A stretch of 64,000 bases of DNA from Carnegiea gigantea (Eukaryota > Streptophyta > Magnoliopsida > Caryophyllales > Cactaceae): assembly GCA_029747015.1 (NCBI GenBank), contig JAKOGI010000009.1, forward strand, positions 965,001-1,029,000. The letters are read 5' to 3'. A program made the translations under genes and the position numbers. The notes beneath the pieces were generated by a model. The model saw nothing but the letters and a program-made list of their open reading frames with translations, ran no database searches and was not told the origin of the DNA. Positions 1 to 11,773 of the stretch are shown here, piece after piece (position 1 is the stretch's first letter; each line of letters opens with the position of its first letter).

Positions 1-223
1 GGACGATTATGAGGTACTATGACGTAAATCGTGTTAAATGGCCTTCTTTTTCAAGTTATTATAAGTGCGTTTCATGTCATGACTAGTTCCTTCTTGAAGA
101 GACAAGTTCTTGGTCGTGGAAATTATGACAGGGGAGAACGGGGTGCATGCTTTCCTCATCGAGATGCAAGCTCCTCTTAAGAACGGGAAGATGCAGGATT
201 ACATCCTATACAAATGTATGTGA
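1..223 (+). CDS. Probable 3' terminal exon(s) of an unidentified gene
   Basis: A reading frame from about 100 to the TGA at 221-223 gives a protein-like 40-residue C terminus (DKFLVVEIMTGENG at its start, DYILYKCM at its end). A plausible 86-base intron lies before it, with a donor GTACTATG at 14 and an acceptor TTCCTTCTTGAAG ending at 99. The first 13 bases would then be the end of the preceding exon. I do not recognise the family. The amino acid composition and the splice context are the only evidence, so this could be a chance frame. If real, the rest of the gene lies left of the window and the bases up to about 950 would be its 3' UTR. Confidence 0.3.
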
Positions 224-1740
224 AATGAAACATGTGTGACTTTAAATGGGATTTTTCAAAAGACACCATGTTTGTCTTATGTCGGTGGTAGACACGTTTG
301 TGTGATAAGTTAATGCTTGCGATGTAATGAATGGATTGATAAGATGCCCAAATTGTGCTTTATATCCTAAGAGATCATTGTCTTGTGGTTGTTTGTGCAA
401 AACTTTATTTGTATGATACATGATGAAAGATGGATTTGATTTTAATGAACCTCAGAAGGGTTTACTAACATTGAGAATACACAGACTGGTTTAAGTGTTG
501 TTTACCCACTGAAGAATAATGTACTCACCCCTCCTGTCCTTTCCTTTCCGGTTATATTAGGAGGTCTCACAAAAGTTTGAGGGAATACATGTTAATCCAA
601 GATTGAGGCAATTGCATAAAAGCAATCGATACAGGCCGGAGGGAATTCTATTTTATCTGTGATTGTGTTTTTTTGTGTATGTAATGTACTAATTATGTCA
701 CAATGTCTATGCATTATCTTTGAACTGTGAATTCGTCTGATGGCCAACTGTTGATGCTTATGTATGAGAATCCATTCTCTGGTGTCTTGATGCTATACAT
801 GTATATATATGCATGTAAATGGGCTTCCACTTGGGTGACTAATGATATCTATGTTTCGTCTTTTCTGTTTGGCTTTGAGTTATTAACCTTTAGGAGTGTG
901 CCTTGTTCAGTTTTTATAAATACATAATAGCAACAGGATGTAGGACATATAGCTTAGTTTTTTATTTAGGTGAGAAGACACAGATTAGAAAGTTTCATGA
1001 CAGGTTTAACTTGATGTGGAAATAAGACTTCATTCTCTTCGACTTATTTTTTGAAAAATAAGTTCAGTTTAGAATAAATTTAGTAAATAAATTGAGAAAT
1101 TTGTTTTTAATAAGTTCAGAATGAGATTAGTTTAGAACAAGTTGATCATACCGGACCAAAGAACAATAACCTTGCTAGGGCTTACTAAAGCTTCAAAATT
1201 CTTAGCAATAGACGTAGTGCCGACCCAAGTTTGCGCTCTTTTACAGGTATTTTCCCCAGCCCTGTATTTCATCAGGTACTTGCATACAACAATCGTTCTT
1301 TTGATCCTAGAAAGATGAAGTTTTAGCCGAATCATACCACCAGAGCATACATTCTTATAGCAATTGCATTGAAACTTATTATTCGATGTTACAGTGTTAC
1401 TCCATAGTCCCCGAAAAGGATCCTTTTTCTCAACATCACATCACCTGTTACGAACCTAAAACCAACAATATTCTTAATCAGGAATCAACTATCAATTTGT
1501 ATGTATATATAGGGTTATAGCATTTGCTATGCAGGACTGTTAGTTAAATAATTTATTGCAAATTGTTAAATAAAATAGTTTTTTTTTTTTTTTGAAGTAG
1601 TGATCATAAATTGATATATTAGATTATTCAGCTTATTAAAAAATTGACATGCTTTTTATTGTATGCTAGTTAATATACCTAATTGTCATTTTTAATGCAC
1701 ATTATATTATCATCAAAAAACTGTTCAACATACTTTAATT
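224..1740. other. Intergenic or 3' UTR sequence, no gene seen
   Basis: Short open frames here (for example 727-927 on + and 1132-1335 on -) have no recognisable domain and skewed composition. The first several hundred bases may be 3' UTR of the gene ending at 223. A T15 run lies near 1578. Nothing else could be supported. Confidence 0.4.
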
Positions 1741-1742
1741 TT

Positions 1743-2113
1743 AAATGCACATACACTTTCTGACACATCTTTTAGAGGAGACGCGCGAGAGGAGACGCGC
1801 GAGAGGGTGCGTGAAGCACCCAACCATTGAGGGGGTTACAGAACCAATAGAAGGGTGTCCCATTGAAGGGGTTACAGCACCCAATTGAAGGGTGAGGGCC
1901 CCATGTTTAGGTGGATGAGAATCGCAGTATGTCACCACATACAAGGATTCTCATCCACCCTTTTAGTGGGGCCCTCACCCTTCAATTGGGTGCTGTAACC
2001 CCTTCAATGGGACACCCTTCTATTGGTTCTGTAACCCCCTCAATGGTTGGGTGCTTCACGCACCCTCTCGCGCGTCTCCTCTAAAGGGTGTGTCAGAAAG
2101 TGTATGTGCATTT
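1743..2113. mobile_element. Large foldback (long inverted-repeat) element
   Basis: Two arms of about 170-180 bases are nearly perfect inverted repeats: 1743-1923 pairs with 1946-2113. The outer ends read AATGCACATACACTTTCTGA on the left and its reverse complement on the right. Even the 22-base centre contains a small inverted pair (GTATGT / ACATAC around 1927-1942), so almost the whole element can fold into one hairpin. The left arm differs mainly by a 14-base tandem duplication (GAGGAGACGCGCGA twice at 1777-1804). There is no coding capacity and no clear target-site duplication. This fits a foldback MITE, possibly Mutator-like. A long-hairpin small-RNA source is an alternative reading. Confidence 0.75.
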
Positions 2114-2466
2114 TTACATGTAAATCGTTTCTTTGACATGTGTTTACGTTTTGGAATAATTGATTAGTTATAACACATGTGAATAGTCACATCAATAACT
2201 GAATTAAAATTGCATTAACCATTTAATTACATTTAGAACACAAGATGTCGCTATTTTACATGGCCTTTTTATCCTAAGTGACACCTGCATGGCATCATAT
2301 GTGTCATCCTATGTATCGATCACACATGTATTCTATCCAACTTTTAAGTCAATTCCTTTATGCTTATATCAGTATGTACTCTTATTGCCCAAGTTTATAT
2401 ATTTTTCACACATATATTTTCAATTTATTAATTTTTCTATATATATTTATTGACGTTCCCTAAGAA

Positions 2467-2467
2467 T

Positions 2468-2524
<57 letters not shown>
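2467..2524. repeat. (TA)n microsatellite
   Basis: Nearly pure TA dinucleotide repeat of about 58 bases with one AAT interruption near 2478. It sits just upstream of the SINE at 2587. Confidence 0.9.
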
Positions 2525-2527
<3 letters not shown>

Positions 2528-2571
2528 ATTATTAATTTTTTAAGACGTGCTCCCAGTCCTTTCCATAACCA

Positions 2572-2739
2572 TTTTATATTAACACAACCAATAGTGTCTT
2601 AATCTAATGGTTAAAATTGAAGCTCTAGATACGTTAGTTCCTAGGTTCGATACCTCATACCTCTTCCCCTATTATATTATAATTGTATTATATTGTCCTT
2701 TATCCCTCCTACGAGTAAAAAAACTTTTATATTAACACA
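2572..2739 (+). mobile_element. tRNA-derived SINE with 15-bp target-site duplication
   Basis: The same 15 bases, TTTTATATTAACACA, flank the element at 2572-2586 and 2725-2739, so the element itself is 2587-2724 (138 bp). Inside are RNA polymerase III promoter-like boxes in the right order and spacing: an A box-like TTAATCTAATGG at 2599-2610 and a B box GGTTCGATACC at 2644-2654. The 3' end is a short A-rich tail. Long target duplications, internal boxes and an A-rich tail are the defining features of LINE-mobilised SINEs. Confidence 0.85.
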
Positions 2740-2887
2740 CTGTAAAAAAATATATAAAATATTATACAGTAATATTCTAATGATCTCATTGTGAAGCACC
2801 GATGCTGTCATAGACGTGCAAAAGTGCCCAATTCAAGTAGTAGGTGTCCATCATGCGTGCCCCTTTAAAAACATATGTAGCCTCTGA

Positions 2888-3075
2888 GGTCCTCGCCTCT
2901 TTTCATAGATAAATTAGGATGGGTAAAAGGTTGAAATAAGTTAAATTTTTTTATATAATAAATTGAACTTGGTTAAAATAGTAAAAGCAGGTTGAAGTGA
3001 ATTGAAGTAGGTCAAAGTGGTTTGAAGTGAATTGATATTAGTATTTTAGAATTGACCCACGAAAAGAACAGGGCC
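2888..3075. mobile_element. Tourist-like MITE, family T1 (copy 1)
   Basis: The right end reads ACGAAAAGAACAGGGCC, matching the terminal inverted repeat shared by about ten elements in this window. The left end (GGTCCTCGCCTCTTTTCAT) is a diverged version. The interior is made of GGTTGAAGT/GGTTAAAAT-like short repeats typical of the family. A possible 3-bp duplication TGA flanks it. Confidence 0.6.
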
Positions 3076-4267
3076 TGAAAATCAATAATAATACGTTATT
3101 ACGCGGATAACATGCATTTAATACGCGAATTAACTAACATTAAACTTTACTTGAGGAATTTAAGGGGGAATTGAATTGCCAAAGGGCTTGGCTGTTACGT
3201 CAAAGACAAAACAAATGGTAGCATCAAAGAATAGGTCAGATATTTGAACTAAATGCTACCAAACAATGCTTGACGAAATACTTTTGATTGGTTTCTTGAG
3301 CATAGAGAATAAATGATGATGCCTGAAGTTGAAATGCTTGGTACAACCATTGTATGGATATTTGTACTATTTATGTGATTGACAATTATCATCCCCAATC
3401 ATTCATTATATAATTTATATTCTACTTATTTTAAATAGTTTAGTACTTATTTTTTTTAAAAAAATGAGATTTTAAATTCGAATATGGTGAATTAAAAAAA
3501 AATTAAGAAAGCTTTATTAATTATGAATTAAGAGTAGTTTGATTTTAAAGTACATAATTAAAGATAAAATAAAAAATTATGAATATAAAAATGTAAAAAA
3601 AAAGGCAAAAGATATTTCTGTGACCGTATTTTTTACTATGTCATCTTTGAACATTACCTTCCATATACTTTTACTGTCCTTACGCTAGATATTTCTTTCT
3701 TTATCGAACCTTACACTTGACATTTCAATGATTCACAAGTTTAATAAAATTTTTTGGTTTAACAATTTTGAAGAGTAAGAGACCATAAATTACTCTACAC
3801 ATGCAAGAGGAAATGAAAAATGGATATCAAAGTTACTTAGACCATGGAAGGATATAGACACAATTATTACAGTGCTTCCATAAATGTGGAAGATAATATC
3901 TTAATTATTATAGAAAAATTTAGGAACATAGAAACAACCATAAAGTGCAAAATGAACCTAGTATGGTAAACTATAGCTGTCTTTATTAGGTATAAATAAG
4001 GATAATGAGTTTCAACTGGAACAACAGTCAGTCGAGGTAAAAACTTACTTCTTAACGATAAATGATGGAATAGACTGTTATTAAATTGTACCATTAACAT
4101 ATAAAAAAATATTATTGTATTCAACATATTGTCCTCTATAACTCTTTCAAACTAACAAAGATATAAAAAATATTATCAGTTTCGAACTTCTTACCTTAGA
4201 TATATATAGTTTAGGACAAGTTAAGCTAAGTCAATAGACAATGATAAATCGCATGCTTACTTGATAA

Positions 4268-4385
4268 GCCGACTTTGCTTAATAAGATTCCATCAAAATA
4301 ATTTTTTTTCTTAAACCAAAAACTTTGCTTAATTAGATTCCATCAAAATAAGTTTTTTTTTAAAAAAAACTTTGCTTAATAAGAG
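4268..4385. repeat. Three short direct repeats upstream of TOC1
   Basis: The segment ACTTTGCTTAATAAGATTCC with its following CATCAAAATAA occurs at about 4270 and again at about 4322 (AATTAG variant). A third, truncated unit (ACTTTGCTTAATAAG) begins at about 4369. The spacing is about 50 bases, and poly-T or poly-A runs separate the units. The repeat lies 1.4 kb upstream of the TOC1 start codon. Confidence 0.7.
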
Positions 4386-5074
4386 GGAGACAAATAATAT
4401 GACAATGTGGGGGGAAAAAAAACTAAACGAAAAAATCTTCACATTCCCTTTCTGCTCCTCCCCTCCACCATATACAGTGAACAGCACGCGCGGTGGACCC
4501 ACATCTCTAACCTACGACTCAAATACATCCAGCAAGCTCCATCCGACGGCCACAAAATTTCCACTTGGCTTTTTGACCTGTCCATTTGCTTGTGGCTCCC
4601 CCGAAAAGTGCTATTAAAAAATCTAAATTTCCATAATCTTTTTTTATTTCTTAAATAAAAAGTTAAATCTAAAAAACTTTAAAAGTTCAACCTAAAAAAC
4701 TAACCTAAGATTAAAATCTAAAAATCTGGAATATTTGAACCGAAAGCGCAAGCTCATATGTGAACAAAACCTGAAATTACAGAATTTAAATTTTAATCTG
4801 CATTAATTGATCTGATTTAAAAATTTTCAATTTTTTCTCATTTCACAAATAAAAATTAAATTTGAATAAAAACCAACAAATATTAACCCTAAATAAAATC
4901 GAAAAGTTTCACGAATTCTTATTATATTCTTCATTTATCAAATTAATTCTATTTAAACCCAAACCGAAAATTTCGTTTTGGTGTAGTAAAAAGTGAGAGA
5001 AGAAAAATATCAAGAAAAACTATCCGAAAATTCTGGAGATCCTGAGATGACGTGGCCTGCTCTCTATCTCTAAT

Positions 5075-5083
5075 AAAATATCT
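5075..5083 (+). promoter_or_regulatory. Evening element (AAAATATCT) in the TOC1 promoter
   Basis: The exact nine-base evening element AAAATATCT lies 694 bases upstream of the TOC1 ATG and a short way upstream of the GA/CT-rich leader (about 5100-5350). In Arabidopsis the morning factors CCA1 and LHY repress TOC1 by binding such an element, so the site agrees with the gene's identity. Binding in this species is inferred. Confidence 0.7.
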
Positions 5084-5776
5084 AATTTTCACTTTTCCCC
5101 GTCGCTTTCTCTCCCTCGTGTCCTCTCTCTTTCCTCCACGTCCCCAACTTGGCTAAAATGCGCCGCTGGTGGGTCCCACGCTGTCAATGCGGACCGTCCT
5201 TTGATCTTTTGATCCGACGGCCAGAATTCACCCAAAAAAGCCGAAGCGAAATGAAGTAGACCACGGCTTCCTTCCTTCATCTCATCTGCTCCCCTGGTGT
5301 GCGGAGGAGAGAGACAGTTGGAGAGAGAGCTAGAGAGAGAAAGAGGCTGTGGGTGTTTTTGGGTGGTGGGCTAACGCGGATCGTTGATTTGGGTTTGATC
5401 CTGCATCTTTGCCGTTGGAGTTTTGATGTTTCTGGATAGCTTTTGAGCATGTTTTGATAGATGCCCACTTTCTCTCTTCCCTATTTTACTCATGGTTTTC
5501 TGCTCAATCAGCTGTTGGTGGTGGAAAAATGGCGTCTTTGATTGAAGTCTTAACACCCCCAGTTTCTTTCTCCTCGAGGGTTATTGAGTTGAGAGCTTTA
5601 AAGGAAGTTCTATAGTAATTAATTAAGTAATTTCAGTTCTAATTGATCTTCTGTCCGTGGGTTCGTTTAGCCGGAACCCTGGTTTTTTCCTTTTCCAATG
5701 GGGGTGACGGTAAGCGGGAATTAGGGTTTTGGGCAATAATTGGGGATTCGTGGAGCTTTCTCGCTCAATTTCGACG

Positions 5777-8700
5777 ATGGAGAATGATGAAATTGGCCCT
5801 GGCAATGCCAAGAGCAATGATCCGTTCATCGATCGGAGTAAAGTGAGGATTTTGTTGTGTGACAACGATTCCAAGAGTTCCCAGGAGGTGTTTGAGCTTC
5901 TTTGCAAGTGTTCATATCAGGGTAATTGATTTTTTTGATTGATTACCTTTCTTAATTTTTTTAGTCAAGTGTATTTGTAGCTTTGTAAAGATCTCTGGGG
6001 ATCTGTTGATATTTGGAGCGGTATTTTCAGTATCTTAGGACCACTCATGCCGAGCTTAATTGATATTATTTGTTTGTATTACAGTGCTAAGATAATGGGG
6101 AGAGCAAAATATCTCCAAATTATATTTGTAGCTGTCATTAGTTGCTTAGTGAAAGATGTAAAGCTCGTATCTTTTGGGAATAGCATGTTGCTATGGAGTA
6201 TCCCCAATTTTAGATAGTCCTAATTTCTTGTTGAGGCAAGTGATGCAATTTGCAGAGATGGGGAGGCGATGTTGATTGTTCAAAATATGAGTAGTAAGTC
6301 GTGTTGGAAGGAGAAATGGATGCGAACATTTGGATTGAATCCAGAGATCGAATGTAACCACTAGATGATAGAGGGGACATAGTCTCATTGCATTTCGAGG
6401 TTATCAGGTTGGTTTGCGCAGATTTGAGCACCTAGCAAGGAAGGGTAAGAGAATGACAATAGTGAAGTTTCTCATTCAACTCGGAGGCTTGGAATTTTTT
6501 TTTAGTATAACTGCATATGTCCAGGATCTGCTAGTGATTCTAAATCTGTAAACTGATTCTGTTTATTGGTTTGATTTGGCTGTATGATTTCGGCACTTTC
6601 CCATTTATTATGCACTTTATTGTTTGTATTTGAGTTACCATCTGTGAGCTGGTTGTGATTCAAATCCTTATGGAGTGTGGGCAACGGGGTAGTGAACTTA
6701 TTGTGAAAGATAGTTAGGTGCTAATGGGCCAGGAGCAACTCTGAGAAGCTACTGATGAGTGCTACCAAACAGCAAGTTATGATATTGTTTTCCTTATATG
6801 CAATGGTGAGTCTATCAATGAGTTGGAGGACTAATGTGTTGTAATATGTGATGTTGATCTTAGAGGTTGCTCATGATGACATCCATTTTGCTGTTAACAA
6901 TGTCAGCAAAAGTTGCCTGGACTGTTAAATGATTGTCTCCAAAGGAAAAGGAATGCAGTTTGTGTAGAAAATTGTGGAAATGGTGGGTTGCAGATTAGTA
7001 AAGTGTATACTCCTATTGCAGTTCAGGTTCATTGGTTCTTATGCAGTTGCAATATACCATAATCCGTCCTTCAATCTTCTAGATATGTCTCAGCTCTAGC
7101 TAATTTACGACTTAGGTAGGATGGAAATCTGGCAATGGTTCTTAGTTCTGTTGAGACTTATCTTGTGACAAATTGCGCATCTCCCCTGGCGAGAGTCATG
7201 TATGCAGCTACTCGTTAAGTATGGGAATGACCGAATGACTAAAGGCAATATAAAACAATGGAGAGAAACATTTTCCTTAATCATATTTTGAGAATTGGAA
7301 AAATGGTACACAGTTGTGTCCTTTCCATCGCATAATCTTTTTTATCATTATTGTCCTTAATTTTCAATCTCTTTTGCCACTATTTGTAAATGGTACTGGT
7401 AAGGGGGGAGTCCAGTCGTGAATTTGACCTTCGAGAAATTTGATTGGATGTGCTTGTTTGTTGTGCTTTACCTATAATTGCTTTGGCTTATTTTTCCCGT
7501 GGAACTACTTCGGATCTGGATAGTTCTTGATTGTCTTGTTTTAAATTTTTTTTTTTAATGTATTTTCAGATTTCAAATTAACATCCATGTCACTATATAA
7601 ATGATTGTTTTTTTTTTTTGATAAGTACTATATAAATGATTGTTGATTTACAGTTACTCCAGTCAGGTCAGCTAGGCAGGTCATTGATGCTCTTAATGCC
7701 GAGGGACCAGACATCGACATCATACTGTCTGAGGTTGATCTTCCTACCAAAAAGGGGTTCAAAATGTTGAAATACATAATGCGGGATAAACAGTTGCAAC
7801 GAATTCCTGTGATTAGTATGTTCTCCAGCGGCCTTCTCATCTTTGTTTTCAAGGTGCAGGCTTTTTATTCATATGGATTGCTTTTCTTTTGTTAGTGATG
7901 TCAACACAAGATGAAGTTTCCCTTGTTGTGAAGTGCTTGAGATTGGGAGCAGCAGACTACCTTGTGAAGCCCTTGCGAACAAACGAGTTGTTAAACTTGT
8001 GGACACACATGTGGAGAAGGCGGCAAATGGTTAGTATCAACTAGTTTGCGTGCCAAGCTGTTGATAATAGTTTGATTGTTCCTACTTCCTATTCAAGCTT
8101 TCCCAAGACATTTGTTGTTGCTGAAAATTAAGGTTGACTTTTGATATTATTGTAGTTCTTTATCTGATCTATGGCTATATCATATCCTAGTCAAGGAATC
8201 TTATGTTTGCCCTGGGAAACATGTGGTAATTCTTGTGTCCTCTTACGTTGCAGCTTGGACTTGCTGAGAAGAACATCATGAATTATGACTTTGATATAGC
8301 AGTATCAGATCCCAGTGATGCTAATACAAATAGCACCACTCTGTTCTCCGATGACACAGATGACAGGTCGCGCAAAACTGTTAATCCTGAGATCAGCATG
8401 AGCATACAACAGGAAGATGAGGTCAGTACGAAATACCATATTTGTTGCACACGTGCACTGGATGTCTTTCTGCGTAGTAGGATATTTTGCTAGTGCCTAT
8501 CTTCCTTCTTTCCTTGATCTTTGCTATCACTGGTGGTTTGACTGACACTTTCTGCTGTTTGAGTACTTACATTCTATATACTTCTTGGTTGACTATCCTA
8601 GCCTTGTCGATCAGGTATTCGTTCTGCAATTTGGAAGTGTAAATTCCCTTCTTCTGATGCCTCAGATAAAATTTGGTTTGGATGTGATATTTTGGGAAGC

Positions 8701-10481
8701 CAAATTCCGGTTAGACTAAGTTGCGAACTTTTCCCGATATTGTTCAGTTATGAGTTATGGTGTGTATTTTACATCGTTAATGTATTACTAATCATGGGTC
8801 AAGGTTTGCCTTATCAAAAAAGGGGAAAAAGTCATGAGTCAAGGTCCTTATCTAGGAAAAAAAGAAATGTAAACGTGAATCAAAGTCCTTAGTGGTGTTT
8901 CCTAGCTTATCACGGCATATGTTACTTATTTGTGCTTGCAAATTGCCTTGCCTTGGGTAATGATGGTTTCTAGTACATATTTGTGACTTTACTACCTTGG
9001 AACTGAAGTGTGATCCCTCTAGTACTCTAAATGCATAATCTGTGCATTGTCATACTGGTTATCTTTGTCCATCATATGTTGACATTCCCCATTTCCCCTG
9101 CCCTCTTCAGCCTAACAAAGCCACTTCAGAACCCATGCCAGCAGATTCCGTTGATTGCTGGTCCGAATTACCTGGTATATGCGACCGCCGAACAGGCAAG
9201 CTGCTGTTCTTTCTTTTTCTTTCCTTCGTCTTTTTAAAGCTTCTTTCATTGTCCATTTTGCAATGAATACTCAAATTCTATAAATGCACACTGAGAATCC
9301 CAACATGTATGTTTTATTTCTTCAACCCCCGCACACCCCCCAAAAAAAACCAAAAAAAAAAAGGAAGAAACACTAAGGTTTTTTTTTTTAAAAAAAAAAA
9401 GTCAAAGAAGAGGTAAGTAGTTTTACTTTTAGTGAAGCTGTAAGTAGTTTCACTTTTACTGAAGCAGCTATTACTTCTTACTTAGAGAAGCGTGATTCGC
9501 TTGTCATTTATTTTTTCCTCCTAAGAAACTTTTGCCTGGTCAGATCAATTCATGCCATTTCCAAAGAAGAGTGAGTTGAAGATTGGTCAGTGCTCTGCAT
9601 TTTTCACTTATGTCAAGTCAAGCACTGGTAAGAACGATTGCCAGGCAACAGTTGATGTTGAAGTAATTGCTGCTCGACCTTCCAGAAGAGAAGACAAACC
9701 AGAAACATGGAACGAGCATGTCAAAAATTGTAATATGAGATATGAAAATGGGGAGGCGTGGGAAAATAACTCACATGGGGAGGATTTTCCAAGCAGTACA
9801 AGCATGCCTGATTCTACTTCCATGGAAAGGTCGTGCACTCCGCCTGTATCATTGGAATTTATGCAAAATAAATCCAATGATGAAGGCATATCTCAGGCGC
9901 ACCGGCAACCACAAAATGGGACACACTTCGATGTCTCTGGTGTAGCTGCGCATGCAACATATCCTTACTATATGCCGGGGATGATGAACCATGTTATGAT
10001 ATCATCATCACCACACATGTATCAGAAAGATCCCCAAGACCACAGTATGCCAGCCATGATGCCTCATTACAATCATCTTCCAAATTGTCCAACTCATGTG
10101 CCCGGAATGGCACCATTCTCCTATTATCCACTTGGTCTATGTGTACAACAAGGCCAACTTCCGTCTAACCCCCAAATGCCACCATTTGGGAATTCATCTT
10201 CGGCTGAAGCTAAACTAGGTAAAGTTGATAGGAGAGAGGCAGCTTTGATGAAGTTTAGGCAGAAAAGGAAGGAGAGGTGCTTTGATAAGAAAATTAGGTA
10301 TGTGAACCGCAAAAAGCTTGCTGAGAGACGGCCTCGTGTTCGTGGGCAGTTTGTCAGAAAGGTGAATGGTGTGACTGTGGATCTTAACGGGGATCCATCT
10401 CCTGCCGACCTTGACGATGAAGATGAAGATGATGATGACCCTACATCTAGGGATTCATCTCCCAAGAATGATGCTTCCTGA
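5777..10481 (+). CDS. TOC1: Two-component-response-regulator-like TOC1 (PRR1), complete, six coding exons
   Basis: Core evening component of the plant circadian clock, a nuclear DNA-binding repressor of the morning genes CCA1 and LHY. Exons: 5777-5921, 7654-7815, 7896-8029, 8254-8421, 9111-9195, 9544-10481. All phases join to give 543 residues (Arabidopsis TOC1 has 618). A receiver-like domain spans about residues 23-140. The usual phospho-acceptor Asp is Glu75 (SEVDLP), as in other pseudo-response regulators; the later Lys127 (DYLVKPL) is kept. The exon 4 region [14 protein letters not shown] is characteristic of TOC1. A CCT domain lies at about 462-504 ([15 protein letters not shown]), followed by an acidic tail. 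Intron 5 uses a GC donor (AG|GCAAGC at 9196). The ATG chosen is the one giving the conserved FIDRS-VRILLCD start. Confidence 0.97.
6106..6114 (+). promoter_or_regulatory. Second evening-element sequence in TOC1 intron 1
   Basis: An exact AAAATATCT lies in the first intron, 185 bases after the exon 1 donor. Intron 1 is long (1.7 kb) and close to the start, where plant regulatory sites often lie. The nine-base match could be chance in AT-rich DNA. Confidence 0.4.
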
Positions 10482-11773
10482 CCCAACCAATCCAAGGAAA
10501 CTTGCTTCATTGACCTTATGGATCGCTGCTGCCAAAAAGCTGTCTGTCTTGCAGATCTCCATGCTTTAGCTCCACTTTGTTCACCAAGCTTGTTTACTAA
10601 AGAGGATTGGCAAGGATTCGTGGTTGCTCTCCCGAGAAAAGGGGGTCTTGTTGCTCCAGCTTTGTAAACATCGCTTTCTCTGTGTTTATGGATAGGAACT
10701 TGTTAAGTTCAGCTAGTGAATGGCAATATTTGCTCTGCTCCATCTGAGAAGCTCGTCGATCAGGAGAGGGAGCTGTCGGGGGCAATAATGGTAGCAGCAC
10801 AGCTTGTAATTGTTATCATCTGTATTCTTCAATATCGGAAGTGCCAGATGAAGCAGGTCATCTTGCTTCTGACAATCAAATGAGGTTTCTTTATGTCATT
10901 CTTGTAACAGACGCCAAAGTTGTCATATAATGTTACTTTGATGTGTTCTCTACTTCTCTCAGCTCTAGTAAAAGGATGTGCGAGCTCAAGTATCCCTTTT
11001 CACAGTTCCCTGCAAGTTTACTGTCTGGATAATTGCAAGAGTCATTAACTTGTACAATTTTAAATTGCCTATGATGTATAGGATGCCTTACGAAGCTGGG
11101 CCGAGTTTTGTTCGACGTGGTGTATGTTAACTTTGGATCCCTTCTTTCCCTTTGCAAAGCTTGCTCAAGTACAACTGAAGGCGTTGATCTGGCTTGATCC
11201 CATTTGGTTTACCTTGTTAGTGCATTGGTGTCAATTTGATGGTGAGAATTCATGCCTGTTATCTGAGTCTGTACTTGAGTCTCTTGACGACTCAGGCGTT
11301 AACCTAGTGTTGAGCTTTATTAGCATGTAGCGTATTTTTTCAAGGATTCGTAACTGGTATTGGTTAATAAATCTTGGATGGAACCGTCTAAATTTTTTAA
11401 GACACTTCTAGAGTAGTTTTTAATAATTATCACGACAACTTATTAAGGAGTGACTTCAGTAAAAAGTCACTCGCACATGAATTAGTAGTCACCCTTAAAT
11501 TACAAAGTTACATTGAATGTAATAGTCACCATAAAGCCTTTAAAAAGGCACATCTCAAAAGCCAGTCTTATGATGCCTTTTATATGAGATCATCATCTCT
11601 TGAAATCTATCTCTCTATTAGCGCTTATGCTTGCATGAGTAAGATTGTCTACATATAGATCTCTCCACACCCATCAAGAGAGTGACCCACACTAGGTGGT
11701 AAATCGGTAAGGGTACTGTTGTTAAGATCATCTCACTCTCGGTATTTTCTAAGTCCTTTGTTGGTTGGTATGC
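10482..11773 (+). other. TOC1 3' UTR and intergenic sequence
   Basis: The first few hundred bases are probably TOC1 3' UTR. From about 11590 to 11740 the sequence (GTAAGATTGTCTACATATAG, then GACCCACACTAGG and TACTGTTGTT) is a diverged relative of the TTG-tailed repeat at 12543 and 57817. No gene was seen. Confidence 0.45.

Noticed and set aside
3440..3500. AAATTCGAATATGG as a SINE B box
   Set aside because: No A box at the right distance, no tail and no target duplication.
5623..5929. Open frames on both strands around the TOC1 start
   Set aside because: They are other-frame shadows of exon 1 and its leader. The true start at 5777 is fixed by the family N terminus.
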